Shown here: positions 30,114 through 38,590 of the stretch, piece after piece
Position numbering within the stretch: the stretch's first letter is position 1
How the letters are laid out: each line of letters starts with the position of its first letter
Assembly: GCA_964629575.1 (NCBI GenBank)
Contig: CAZVUM010000003.1
Coordinates: forward strand, 1-64,000
From: JAYPWI01 sp964629575
GTDB taxonomy: Bacteria > Actinomycetota > Acidimicrobiia > Acidimicrobiales > Poriferisodalaceae
Length of the DNA: 64,000 nt
Direction: 5' to 3'
Notes under the pieces: model-generated
The model's database searches: none
Told to the model about the DNA's origin: nothing
The model's input: the letters and a program-made list of their open reading frames with translations, nothing else
Translations under genes and position numbers: made by a program

Positions 30114-31187
30114 GTGCGTGGGGTTGCGTTCGCTCTCGGCTGTTCCGCCCTGATGCTCGCGGCGTGCGCGCCTGACCTCACCCCCACCGAGGCGGACCAG
30201 CAACCAGGCGCCCAGACGACCGCACCAGAGGCCCCGGGGCCCGGTGCCCCGCCCGGGCCGTCGTTCAGCGTCGCGCTCCCCCCTCCGGATCTCTATGACC
30301 CCGAGCAGACAGCTGACACCCTGCCGCGCGGGTATCGGCCGTCACTTCCCCGCGACGCGATCTTCCCCGTGTACGACCCGTCGTTCGTCGCCGCCACCGA
30401 TGCGGGGTGGAACGACGACATCCTGGTGATCGGTGTCGACCTCGATGGCGAGGCGCGCGCCTACCCCGTGGGCTTTCTCAATCGCCGCGAGCTCGTCATC
30501 GACATGCATCGCGGTATCCCCACCCTCGTCACCTGGTGACCGATCTGCGCAACGGCGATGGTTCATCGCCGCGAGATCGACGGGCAGGAGCTCGTGTTCG
30601 GCAACCAGGGCGCGCTCTACAAGAACGCGATGACGCTGTTCGACCACGACACCGGGTCCGTCTGGAGTCAACCGTTCGGTGAGGCGATCCTCGGACCTCG
30701 CACCGGCGCGGTCATGGAGTTGCTTCCGAGCCAGATGACCACGTGGGGGGCGTGGCGGGAGCTCCACCCCGACACCTGGGCACTCGACGCACCGGGACCA
30801 CGCTCGGGATTCGACCTCGCGGTGATGTCGGTGATGGTGGAGTTCGGGGACGAGGCGGTTCAGTACCCGATTCACCTGCTGCGTGCCGGGCTCGTGGCGA
30901 ACGACGAAGTCGCAGGCCTCGAAGTCGCCGTGCTCGTGGACCCCGCCGATCCCGATCGCTGGTCCGTGTTCAGCCGCCGCCTCGACAACGACGTGGTGGA
31001 GCTGGAGCTGCGGGACGGCGCGCTCGTCGACACAGTGTCCGGCACCGGATTCGACCCGGCGACCGGGAGGGGACTCTCGGGCCCGCTGGCCCATCAGACC
31101 CTCGACCAGCTCCCCGGCTTCACCGTCTTCCCCTGGGAGTACGCCCAGCTCTGGCCTGAAGGCCGGACATGGGACCCCACGAGTTGA
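30114..31187 (+). CDS. DUF3179 lipoprotein, candidate selenoprotein (in-frame UGA as Sec142)
   Basis: One reading frame of 358 codons is crossed by a single TGA at 30537-30539. The first part has a lipoprotein signal (LMLAAC lipobox near residue 18), a Pro/Ala-rich linker and the DUF3179 start ILVIGVDLDGEARAYPVGFLNRRELV. Directly after the TGA the frame continues PICATAMVHRR, then FGNQGALYKNAM, SVWSQPFGEAILGP and WGAWRELHPDT, all DUF3179 hallmarks. In this family the TGA position is the first Cys of a CPxC motif (VTxCPLCGTA). Reading UGA as selenocysteine gives UPIC, a redox-type UxxC. A hairpin follows at 30541-30579. A plain nonsense mutation is the alternative. The GTG start was chosen for the lipobox; an upstream ATG (30083) is out of frame. 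Confidence 0.72.
30541..30579 (+). promoter_or_regulatory. Putative bacterial SECIS hairpin after the UGA
   Basis: Starting two bases after the UGA, CGATCT (30541-30546) pairs with AGATCG (30574-30579). A small internal loop follows, then a perfect 8-bp upper stem (30553-30560 with 30564-30571, CGGCGATG and CATCGCCG) capped by GTT. The apical G is 22 nt from the UGA. Size, distance and a G at the start of the loop fit what is known of bacterial SECIS elements. The structure was found by eye, not by a folding program. Confidence 0.6.
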
Positions 31188-31221
31188 GCAACTCGGTGTC
31201 AGGCACCGGGTTGCTCAACTC
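31181..31221. repeat. REP-like palindrome / bidirectional terminator, GGTGTCAGGCACC core
   Basis: Arms of 18 nt (31181-31198 and 31204-31221) are complementary except at one position, around TCAGG. The DUF3179 stop codon lies inside the left arm. It separates convergent genes, so it may end transcription from both. The core is shared in form with 9669-9719. Confidence 0.75.
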
Positions 31222-31233
31222 CGGGCGCGCTGG

Positions 31234-31527
31234 TCAGCCCTTCACGTAGTCGTAGTACGTGACCTTGTAGGGCTGGGTGCTGATGTCGGCGATGCCATCC
31301 ATGTCGCCGCGCTCGGTGCGCCAGGCCAGATAGGCCTCGTAGTTCTCCCGGGTGGCCCACTGCTCGAGGACGAGGACCCGGTTGGTGTCGTCCTGATCTC
31401 GGACCACGGAGATTTCTTCGCAGCCCTCGAAGGCGCGGGTGTCGACCAGCATCTGGCCGAATCCACCGACCACCGCGTCAGCGACTTCTGGTTTGAGGTT
31501 GAGTTCGAGAATGACCTTGATGCTCAT
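31234..31527 (-). CDS. Antibiotic biosynthesis monooxygenase-like (ABM) domain protein
   Basis: This is a small ferredoxin-like alpha+beta protein of 97 aa. MSIKVILELNLKP at the start, VRDQDDTNRVLVLEQWATRENYEAYLAWR in the middle and a C-terminal strand match the ABM (dimeric alpha-beta barrel) family. Such proteins include small oxygenases and heme-degrading enzymes, but many have no known role. The start is the ATG at 31525-31527; a longer frame upstream is Pro/Arg-rich and unlikely. It is convergent with the DUF3179 gene. Confidence 0.8.
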   Translation of the reverse strand: MSIKVILELNLKPEVADAVVGGFGQMLVDTRAFEGCEEISVVRDQDDTNRVLVLEQWATRENYEAYLAWRTERGDMDGIADISTQPYKVTYYDYVKG

Positions 31528-31558
31528 TCCTCGACCGTAGACCCCCAGGCTGGCGGCG

Positions 31559-31879
31559 TCACCCGGTCCTGGTGTCGGGCTGCGGGGCCGCCGTGGTGGT
31601 CGTTCCCTCATCGCCTGCTGAGGGAACAGAGGTGTCGGGGCTCGACGCGCCGCTCGAGTCTGGAGTGGTCCCATCGGGCGCCGACTCTCCCGCGGAGGAG
31701 GCGGGCACGGAGTCGTCGGGAACAGACGAATCCGGGATCGATCCGTCCGGAGTCGACGTGTCGGTCGACACGCCTCCTCCCTCGGCGCCGGGCCAACCGG
31801 TGAACAGCAGCACAACGAAGATCGCGGTGATCACGAGGGCCAGGACCTGGAATCGATCGATGATGCTCTTGAGCGTCAT
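31559..31879 (-). CDS. Small single-helix membrane protein with Ser/Pro/Asp-rich tail
   Basis: The family is not recognised. The 106 residues contain one hydrophobic helix (VLALVITAIFVVLLFTGW, about 12-29) and then a low-complexity tail of Ser, Pro, Asp, Gly and Thr with repeats such as DGSIPDSSVPDDSVP and a TTTTAAPQP end. The tail is probably outside the cell and disordered. The gene follows the DUF6529-like gene by 9 nt, so both are likely cotranscribed. Confidence 0.6.
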   Translation of the reverse strand: MTLKSIIDRFQVLALVITAIFVVLLFTGWPGAEGGGVSTDTSTPDGSIPDSSVPDDSVPASSAGESAPDGTTPDSSGASSPDTSVPSAGDEGTTTTAAPQPDTRTG

Positions 31880-31888
31880 GTTCCCTCC

Positions 31889-32446
31889 TCAGAACGACGG
31901 GAAGCCGCTGTCGGACCAGAACCAGACGGATCCGGTGAAGAACAGCACGACCAGCGCCGTGAACACGGTCCCGCCCAGCACGGGGAGCAGGAGCCTTGGG
32001 CTCTCGCGTGAGCGGAGAACGAAGATCTTGGATGCGAGCGCTCCGTAGAAGATGCAGCCGGCGAGCGAGTGGACGAGCGTCCTCCCGTCTTCGTGGCCGC
32101 CGTTGAAACCGAACGTCCACAGGCACGAATACGCCACCGGGACGGTGACCACGAAAGCCAGCGTTCCACTGAGGCGGTGGAGTTGTCCGAACCATTCCGG
32201 CGGCTCGGCCGGGAAGGGGATGCGGCCGTACATGCGCAGGGCCGTGACGAGTTGAACCACCGCGAGCAGCACGGCGATCGTCGTGAGCCACACCTTCATC
32301 TCGAGCGATCCGCTGAAGATCAGAGAGAACGTGGACTTCTGCGACGGGTCGTGAATCGCCCCGTAGGCGCCGAGCCCCACTGCGACGGCGGCACCGATCA
32401 CAAACGCAGTCAGCCCGACCTTTCGCACTTCGGCCGTGGACGTCAT
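31889..32446 (-). CDS. Integral membrane protein, DUF6529-like
   Basis: The protein has 185 aa and about five hydrophobic segments, with histidines in HRLSGTLAFVVTVPVAYSC and LVHSLAGCIFYGALASK spaced as in cytochrome b561-like or heme-carrying membrane proteins. I associate it with DUF6529 from memory, without a search. The conserved Gly-His-Ser and Gly-Cys positions make a heme-related role possible, but this is inference. It is divergent from the CDF gene, with 118 nt between starts and no obvious promoter motif. Confidence 0.65.
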   Translation of the reverse strand: MTSTAEVRKVGLTAFVIGAAVAVGLGAYGAIHDPSQKSTFSLIFSGSLEMKVWLTTIAVLLAVVQLVTALRMYGRIPFPAEPPEWFGQLHRLSGTLAFVVTVPVAYSCLWTFGFNGGHEDGRTLVHSLAGCIFYGALASKIFVLRSRESPRLLLPVLGGTVFTALVVLFFTGSVWFWSDSGFPSF

Positions 32447-32564
32447 GAATGCTCCCCCGCTACCGGAAACCTCTGGGACAGGGAGTCATACGACCACCGG
32501 AGCCAAACGGTTCACCGAGCCACGATCACCGATACCGACGATCGAACTGCCACAATCTTGAGCC

Positions 32565-33521
32565 ATGGCAGGCGGCAGTACCAAGGCGATCATCGCGGCG
32601 TTCTTTGCGAACCTCGGGATCGCGATCGCCAAACTCGTCGGATTCTTCATCACACGGAGTTCGTCGATGCTGGCCGAGAGCATCCACTCCTTCGCCGACA
32701 CGAGCAACCAGGCCCTCTTGCTGTACGGCGGACGGGCCGGCCAGAGGACGGCGACCCAGCGCCACCAGTTCGGCTTCGGGCGCGAGCGCTTCTTCTGGTC
32801 GTTCGTGGTGGCGATGGTGCTGTTCTCGCTGGGCTCGCTGTTCGCCATCTACGAGGGCATCGAGAAGATCCGACACCCCCACGAGATCGGCAGCCCAGGA
32901 GTAGCGATCGGCATCTTGCTGTTCGGCATCGTTCTCGAAGGCGGCTCGCTACGGACCGCGATCGTCGAATCGCGGCGCGTCAAGCGAGACGACCAGTCCT
33001 GGTGGGACTTCATCCGCAATTCCCGGTCACCCGAGCTTCCCGTGGTCTTGCTTGAGGACTGGGGTGCGATGTTCGGCCTCGTGCTGGCGCTCGGGGCGGT
33101 CTCGATCAGCGTCGGATTCGATGCCCCGGTGTGGGACGGCATCGGCACGCTGACGATCGGCGTACTGCTGGGCGTGATCGCTGTGATCCTCGCGATCGAG
33201 ATGAAGAGTCTGCTCATCGGTGAGGCGGCGACCCTCCAGGACCAAGGGGCCATCGAGGACGCGATCGAAGCAGGCGACGACGTCGACCGTCTCATCCACA
33301 TTCGGACCCAACACATCGGACCCGAGGACATCCTCGTCGCCGCGAAGGTGCACTTCACAACGGGTTTGACCACCACGGAGCTGGCGGATGCGATCGATGC
33401 CGCCGAGGCCCGCGTGCGCGCCGCGGTGCCGATGAGCCGCCTGATCTATCTCGAACCCGATCTCTACGAAGAGAACTACCCAGACGGCGACGATCACGCC
33501 GGCGACGCAGAGACCCACTGA
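32565..33521 (+). CDS. Cation diffusion facilitator (CDF) family transporter
   Basis: The protein exports divalent metals such as Zn2+ in exchange for protons; 318 aa. The N-terminal half has helices with AESIHSFADTSNQALL, the CDF HSxxDxxN metal-site motif, and RHQFGFGRERFFWSF in the following loop. The second site lies around VLLEDWGAMFGLVLAL. The C-terminal cytoplasmic domain (VDRLIHIRTQHIGPEDILVAAKVHF) is present, and the tail is His/Asp-rich. The sequence resembles the ZNT9/COG0053-like branch. It is a single gene. Confidence 0.9.
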   Translation: MAGGSTKAIIAAFFANLGIAIAKLVGFFITRSSSMLAESIHSFADTSNQALLLYGGRAGQRTATQRHQFGFGRERFFWSFVVAMVLFSLGSLFAIYEGIEKIRHPHEIGSPGVAIGILLFGIVLEGGSLRTAIVESRRVKRDDQSWWDFIRNSRSPELPVVLLEDWGAMFGLVLALGAVSISVGFDAPVWDGIGTLTIGVLLGVIAVILAIEMKSLLIGEAATLQDQGAIEDAIEAGDDVDRLIHIRTQHIGPEDILVAAKVHFTTGLTTTELADAIDAAEARVRAAVPMSRLIYLEPDLYEENYPDGDDHAGDAETH

Positions 33522-33561
33522 GGTCCCGCCACAAGCCCACATCGCCTGCTAGGACACTGAC

Positions 33562-34182
33562 GTGAAGTTACGGGGGAGCGGCCTTGTCGCGGTCGCGATC
33601 GTGGCCCTGCTCATGAGCAGCTGCGGATCGTCCCTCGAGGACGGCGTCGCGGCCCCCGGGGTGGACGAACCGACGCCCGCCGGTCTCCCGACATCGTTGG
33701 GCCTGTGTGCGGCGTACCTCGGCGCTGTTGTCGCGGACACGGCTGAGGGACCCCAGAGGCTTGGTGACGCCTTCGACACCGAAACGCCGCCTGGGGTCGT
33801 CGTTGCTCTCGAGACCCTCGTCGCGTTGGCCGATGCTTCCGATCCCAGCGTGGACGACGAGTTCACGATCGACGAGGCATGGGGAACGATCGCCGGCTAC
33901 GTGAAGCCGCAGTGTCACGACCAGTGGCGCCGTGGCGCGACAGGTGCCTCGAGTCCGCTCGAGACGGCAACCGCATTCGCCGCTGCGCTACGCAGCGGTG
34001 ACATCGAACAGATGCGGACCCTCGGCGCCGCGAACGCGGTGGCCAGCCTCGACCCACTCGCCGGATCGGCGGTGGATCTCGGCCCCGTCACAACGGTCGG
34101 CTTCGAGCTCCTCTTCGACGATCGGGCCGCGACCTGTGTGTTCTACGAGGGCTTCATCGACGACTGCACCTGGACGGGGTGA
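33562..34182 (+). CDS. Hypothetical lipoprotein
   Basis: The family is not recognised. The 206 residues begin with a signal peptide ending in the lipobox LMSSC, so the mature protein is probably anchored outside the membrane. The rest is Ala/Asp-rich, with cysteines spread along it that may form disulfides (LGLCAAYLG, PQCHDQW, ATCVFYEGFIDDC). The start is GTG. It lies 40 nt after the CDF gene and runs up to, on the opposite strand, the HD-domain gene (8 nt apart). Confidence 0.75.
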   Translation: MKLRGSGLVAVAIVALLMSSCGSSLEDGVAAPGVDEPTPAGLPTSLGLCAAYLGAVVADTAEGPQRLGDAFDTETPPGVVVALETLVALADASDPSVDDEFTIDEAWGTIAGYVKPQCHDQWRRGATGASSPLETATAFAAALRSGDIEQMRTLGAANAVASLDPLAGSAVDLGPVTTVGFELLFDDRAATCVFYEGFIDDCTWTG

Positions 34183-34190
34183 CAGAACGG

Positions 34191-34958
34191 TCAGGACCGG
34201 CTTGCATGCCAGGCGTCGAGGCGAGCGAGCACCTCGTCCTCGCCGAGCACTCCCTCGGAGCGCTTCAGCTCGAGGAGGAACTTCAGGGCATCGCCGACGT
34301 CTCGACCGGGACCGATTCCGAGATGCTCCATCACCCGGTCTCCGTCGATTTCGGGGCGCTCGGCACGTCGAGCTTCTTCGCGGGCGAGGCGGGCGATGCG
34401 CGCCTCGAGGTCGTCGAGGGCCTCGTGAAGCGCGGCGACCCGCTTGGGGTTGCGGGAGGTGCAGTCCGATCGCACGAGATCGTTGAGATCGCCGAGCAGC
34501 GCGCCGCCGTCGCGGGCGTAGCGACGAACCGCCGCGTCAGACCAGCCGTCCGCGTACCCCTTGAAACGCCCGGAGAGAAACACCAACCGGCTGACCTCGG
34601 CGGTCAGGTGCTCGTCGTATCCGAGGCGCGGCATCACCTTCTTGGTCATGCGGGCGCCGACGGCCTCGTGGTGGCGAAACGTGACCCCGCCGTGGTCATA
34701 GCTCCTGGTGCGGGGCTTTCCGATGTCGTGGAACAGCGCGGCCAGCCGGACCCGCAGTCGCGATGGGGCCTGGGCCGTTACGGCAATCGTGTGACTGAGG
34801 ACGTCCTTGTGGCGGTGGATGGGGTCCTGTTCGAGCCGGAGCTCGGGCAGCTCCGGGAGGTGGTCGTCGGCCCAACCGGTGTCGACGAGGTCCCACAACG
34901 GCTTGCGCGGATCGTCGACGACGAGCGCAGCGGACAGGGTTTCGGCAGGCGAACTCAT
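34191..34958 (-). CDS. HD-domain protein resembling the C-terminal half of a CCA-adding enzyme
   Basis: The 255 residues match the HD and C-terminal parts of actinobacterial tRNA nucleotidyltransferase (PcnB/CCA type): LPELPELRLEQDPIHRHKDVLSHTI, then LAALFHDIGKPRTR, VTFRHHEAVGA, and DAAVRRYARDGG with NPKRVAALHEA. The HD metal residues are intact. The N-terminal nucleotidyltransferase head is completely absent; only a short stretch and an 83-nt spacer precede it before dnaE. It may be a stand-alone phosphohydrolase or a split or truncated enzyme. Confidence 0.82.
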   Translation of the reverse strand: MSSPAETLSAALVVDDPRKPLWDLVDTGWADDHLPELPELRLEQDPIHRHKDVLSHTIAVTAQAPSRLRVRLAALFHDIGKPRTRSYDHGGVTFRHHEAVGARMTKKVMPRLGYDEHLTAEVSRLVFLSGRFKGYADGWSDAAVRRYARDGGALLGDLNDLVRSDCTSRNPKRVAALHEALDDLEARIARLAREEARRAERPEIDGDRVMEHLGIGPGRDVGDALKFLLELKRSEGVLGEDEVLARLDAWHASRS

Positions 34959-35041
34959 GTCGAAATCACACGCTTGCAACTACCACCGATATGGGACAAG
35001 GTTGACGACCGCAGGGTAGAGGCACAGGTCGGGGCTGCAAA

Positions 35042-38000
35042 TTGGCGCGTTCGTTCGTCCATCTCCACACCCACACCGAGTATTCGATGCTCGACGGCGC
35101 AGCGCGAGTGACCGACGCGGTCGCGGCGGCGGCCGCCGACGGGCAGCCGGCGCTGGGCATCACCGATCACGGCAACATGTACGGGGTCCTCGACTTCTAC
35201 AAGGAGTGCGGCAACCAGGGCATCAAGCCGATCATCGGCACCGAGGCCTACATGGCGCTCGAGACCAACAGGGAGCGTCCGTCGCGCCGGGGTAAGAAGG
35301 TCGACGACTCGGGTGGCGACACAGAGGGTGGCGCAAAGCTCTACTACCACCTGACCCTTCTGGCCGAGAACGACGCCGGCTATCGCAACCTGCTCAAGCT
35401 CTGTAGCCGCGCATTTCTCGAGGGCTACTACTACAAGCCCCGGATGGACTGGGAGCTGTTCGAACAGCACTCCGAGGGTCTCATCGCGACCACCGGGTGC
35501 CTCGGGAGCGTCGTGCAGCAGGCCCTCCTCCAGGGCAACTACGACGAAGCGCTGAAGCGGGCCGCGCGCCTGCAGGACATCTTCGGGCGCGACAACCTCT
35601 TCGTGGAGCTGCAGGACCACGAGATCCCCGAGCAGCACCAGTGCAACCCCCAACTCCTGGAGATCGCCAACACCATCGGCGCGCCTCTTCTCGCCACCAA
35701 CGATCTCCACTACACCCACCAGCACGACGCCGTCAGCCACGACGCCCTGTTGTGCGTGCAGACCGGGTCGCTGATGAGCGATCCCGACCGCTTCAAGTTC
35801 CACGGCGACCAGCACTACCTGAAGACGAGCCGCGAAATGCGGGGCCTCTTCGATGAGCTTCCGAGCGCGTGCGACAACACACTGTGGATCGCCGAGCGGG
35901 CCGACGTCTCGATCGAATTCGGCAAGCCGCAGCTGCCCCGGTTCCCCCTCCCGCCAGAGTTCGACAACGACGACGACTACCTGCGCCACCTCACGTTCGA
36001 AGGTGCGAAGAAGCGGTGGGGGGCCACGCTCTCCGACGAGGTCGTGGATCGGCTCGGCTACGAGCTCAAGGTCATCTCGGACATGGGGTTCTCGGCGTAC
36101 TTCCTCATCACGTGGGATCTCATCCGTCACGCGAGGGACAACGGCATCCGCGTCGGACCGGGCCGCGGCAGCGCGGCGGGCTGCGCCGTGGCGTACACGC
36201 TGTGGATCACCGACCTGGATCCGATCAAGTACGACCTGCTGTTCGAGCGGTTCCTCAACCCGAGCCGCATCTCGATGCCCGACATCGACATGGACTTCGA
36301 CGATCGCTACCGGGACGAGATGATCCGGTACACCGCCGAGATGTACGGCCGGGAAAACACGGCGCAGATCATCACGTTCTCCACGATCAAGGCTCGTGCC
36401 GCGGTGCGCGATGCCGCGCGGGTGCTCGGCTACCCCTACGCGGTGGGCGACAAGGTGGCCAAGGCCATGCCCCCGCTGGTGATGGGCCGCGACACGCCTC
36501 TGTACGCCTGCCTCGAACCACACGAGAAGTTCGAGGACGGCTACAAGGCCGCAGGCGAGCTCCGCTCGATGTATGAGACCGATCCCGACGTACAGAGGGT
36601 GATCGACGTCGCGAAGGGTCTCGAGGGCATGCGGCGCCAGGACTCCATTCACGCCGCGGCTGTCGTGATCACCGACGAGCCACTCACGGAGTACCTCCCG
36701 ATTCAAAGAAAGCCGGAGTCGGGTGTCGCTCCGGAGGACGCTCCGGTCGTCACCCAGTACGAGATGAACGGCGTCGAGGAGCTCGGCCTCCTCAAGATGG
36801 ACTTCCTCGGGCTGCGCACCCTGTCGATCATCGACGAGTCGCTCCGCCTGATTCGCGAGACACAGGGCATCGAAGTCGACATCGATCACGTATCGCTCGA
36901 CGACGAGGCCACCTACCGGCTGCTCCAGGCCGGCGACTCGATGGGTGTGTTCCAGCTGGAGTCGAGCCCCATGCGAGCGCTCATGCGGTCGCTCGCACCC
37001 ACCGAGTTCGACGACGTGTGCGCTCTCGTCGCCCTGTATCGGCCGGGGCCGATGGCGGCCAATATGCACAACGACTACGCCGATCGCAAGAACGGCCGCA
37101 AGCCCATCGAGCTGCTTCACCCCGATCTCGGCGCCACCCTCGGCGACACCTACGGGCTGATGATCTACCAGGAGGCGATGATGCGCGTCGCCCAACAGAT
37201 CGCCGGCTACACGCTCGCCGAAGCCGACGACCTCCGGAAGGCGTGCGGCAAGAAGAAGCGGGAGCTGATCGCCGAGCACCGCGTGAAGTTCGTCGAGGGA
37301 ACCGCCGCAAACGGCTACGAGGCATCGCTCGGAACCCAGCTTTTCGACATCATCGAGCCCTTCGCCGACTACGCGTTCAACAAGAGTCACGCCTTCGGGT
37401 ACGGGCTCGTCAGCTACCAGACCGCCTATCTCAAGGCCAACCATCGCGTGGAGTTCATGGCCGCGGTGCTGACCGGGGTGAAGCACAACCTCGACAAAGC
37501 GGGCGTGTACCTCAACGACTGCCGCCAGGCTGGGATCACCGTCGAGGTTCCAGACGTCAACCGGTCCGAGGTGGACTTCTCCTCCAAGGACGGGCGCATC
37601 CCCTTCGGCCTGTCGGCAGTACGCAACGTCGGCGAGGGCGTGGTCGCGCCGATCGTCGCCGAACGCAAGAAAAACGGTCCATTCACGGACTTCTACGATT
37701 TCTGCGAGCGCGTCCCCACCGACATCTTGAACAAGCGCTCCATCGAAGCGCTGGTCAAGGCGGGCGCATTCGAGTCGTGCGGTCACACACGCCAGGGCCT
37801 GCTGATGGTGTCGGACCAGATCATCGACCAGGTGACCGCCCGCCGCCGGGAGGCAGACCAGGGGATCCAGACGCTCTTCGGCGAACTTCAGGCGGCCGAC
37901 GACGCGTTCACCGAGAAGGTGCAGATTCCCAACGATGAGGTCGACGAGCGCACGATACTCGCCTGGGAAAAGGAGATGCTCGGGCTCTACGTGTCGAGTC

Positions 38001-38569
38001 ACCCATTGATGGGCGCTGAGGCATCATTGCGGCGGGCGACCGATTGCTCGATCTCCGATGTTTCCAACCAACCCCCGAACGACGATGGGCGCGACCCCAT
38101 GGTCCGCATCGGCGGGGTCGTCACCGCTCTGCAGCGCAAGTACACCCGCAACGGCGACCTCATGGCGGTGTTCACGCTCGAAGACCTCCAGAGCTCCATC
38201 GAGGTGATGGTGTTTCCGCGCACGATGGAGGACCACGGACACAAGCTGGACGACGACGTCGTCGTCACCGTGCTCGGCCGGCTCGACGGACGAGACGACG
38301 AACCCAAGTTCATCGCCAACCAGATGGCCCGGCACGAAGTCACAGCGGGGTCTCCGCCGCTCAGGCTGTCCCTGTCGTCGCACATGGTCAACGACGTGAT
38401 GGTCTCCGAGCTCAAGGGCCTGCTGTCCAACCATCCCGGTGACGCAGAGGTCTTCCTCCACCTCGACAGCCAGGTCGTGCGGCTGCCGAACGCCTATCGG
38501 GTCGATCCCGCCAACGGCTTGGCGGGCGAACTGCGGGTTCTCCTCGGCCCCGAGGCCGTGCTCGTCTGA
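35042..38569 (+). CDS. dnaE: DNA polymerase III alpha subunit
   Basis: This is the replicative polymerase catalytic subunit, 1175 aa. The N-terminal PHP domain starts at FVHLHTHTEYSMLDGA. The palm contains GPGRGSAAG and the catalytic aspartates of PDIDMDFDD. The tau/clamp-binding and OB-fold parts follow, the OB fold near VRIGGVVTALQRKYTRNG. The length is normal for DnaE1. The start is a TTG (35042) without a strong ribosome-binding site, chosen because the N-terminus aligns with the family and no ATG or GTG precedes the PHP motif in frame. Confidence 0.96.
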   Translation: MARSFVHLHTHTEYSMLDGAARVTDAVAAAAADGQPALGITDHGNMYGVLDFYKECGNQGIKPIIGTEAYMALETNRERPSRRGKKVDDSGGDTEGGAKLYYHLTLLAENDAGYRNLLKLCSRAFLEGYYYKPRMDWELFEQHSEGLIATTGCLGSVVQQALLQGNYDEALKRAARLQDIFGRDNLFVELQDHEIPEQHQCNPQLLEIANTIGAPLLATNDLHYTHQHDAVSHDALLCVQTGSLMSDPDRFKFHGDQHYLKTSREMRGLFDELPSACDNTLWIAERADVSIEFGKPQLPRFPLPPEFDNDDDYLRHLTFEGAKKRWGATLSDEVVDRLGYELKVISDMGFSAYFLITWDLIRHARDNGIRVGPGRGSAAGCAVAYTLWITDLDPIKYDLLFERFLNPSRISMPDIDMDFDDRYRDEMIRYTAEMYGRENTAQIITFSTIKARAAVRDAARVLGYPYAVGDKVAKAMPPLVMGRDTPLYACLEPHEKFEDGYKAAGELRSMYETDPDVQRVIDVAKGLEGMRRQDSIHAAAVVITDEPLTEYLPIQRKPESGVAPEDAPVVTQYEMNGVEELGLLKMDFLGLRTLSIIDESLRLIRETQGIEVDIDHVSLDDEATYRLLQAGDSMGVFQLESSPMRALMRSLAPTEFDDVCALVALYRPGPMAANMHNDYADRKNGRKPIELLHPDLGATLGDTYGLMIYQEAMMRVAQQIAGYTLAEADDLRKACGKKKRELIAEHRVKFVEGTAANGYEASLGTQLFDIIEPFADYAFNKSHAFGYGLVSYQTAYLKANHRVEFMAAVLTGVKHNLDKAGVYLNDCRQAGITVEVPDVNRSEVDFSSKDGRIPFGLSAVRNVGEGVVAPIVAERKKNGPFTDFYDFCERVPTDILNKRSIEALVKAGAFESCGHTRQGLLMVSDQIIDQVTARRREADQGIQTLFGELQAADDAFTEKVQIPNDEVDERTILAWEKEMLGLYVSSHPLMGAEASLRRATDCSISDVSNQPPNDDGRDPMVRIGGVVTALQRKYTRNGDLMAVFTLEDLQSSIEVMVFPRTMEDHGHKLDDDVVVTVLGRLDGRDDEPKFIANQMARHEVTAGSPPLRLSLSSHMVNDVMVSELKGLLSNHPGDAEVFLHLDSQVVRLPNAYRVDPANGLAGELRVLLGPEAVLV

Positions 38570-38590
38570 CAACTAGCATCGGGCCCGCCG

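Noticed and set aside
30083..30175. Alternative ATG (30083) as the start of the DUF3179 lipoprotein
   Set aside because: It is in a different frame from the lipobox and the DUF3179 domain and ends at 30175.
30558..31187. A separate gene starting at ATG 30558 (MVHRR) after the DUF3179 TGA
   Set aside because: It would begin inside the DUF3179 core without its N-terminal strand. The residues just before it (PICATA) are also conserved and in the same frame.
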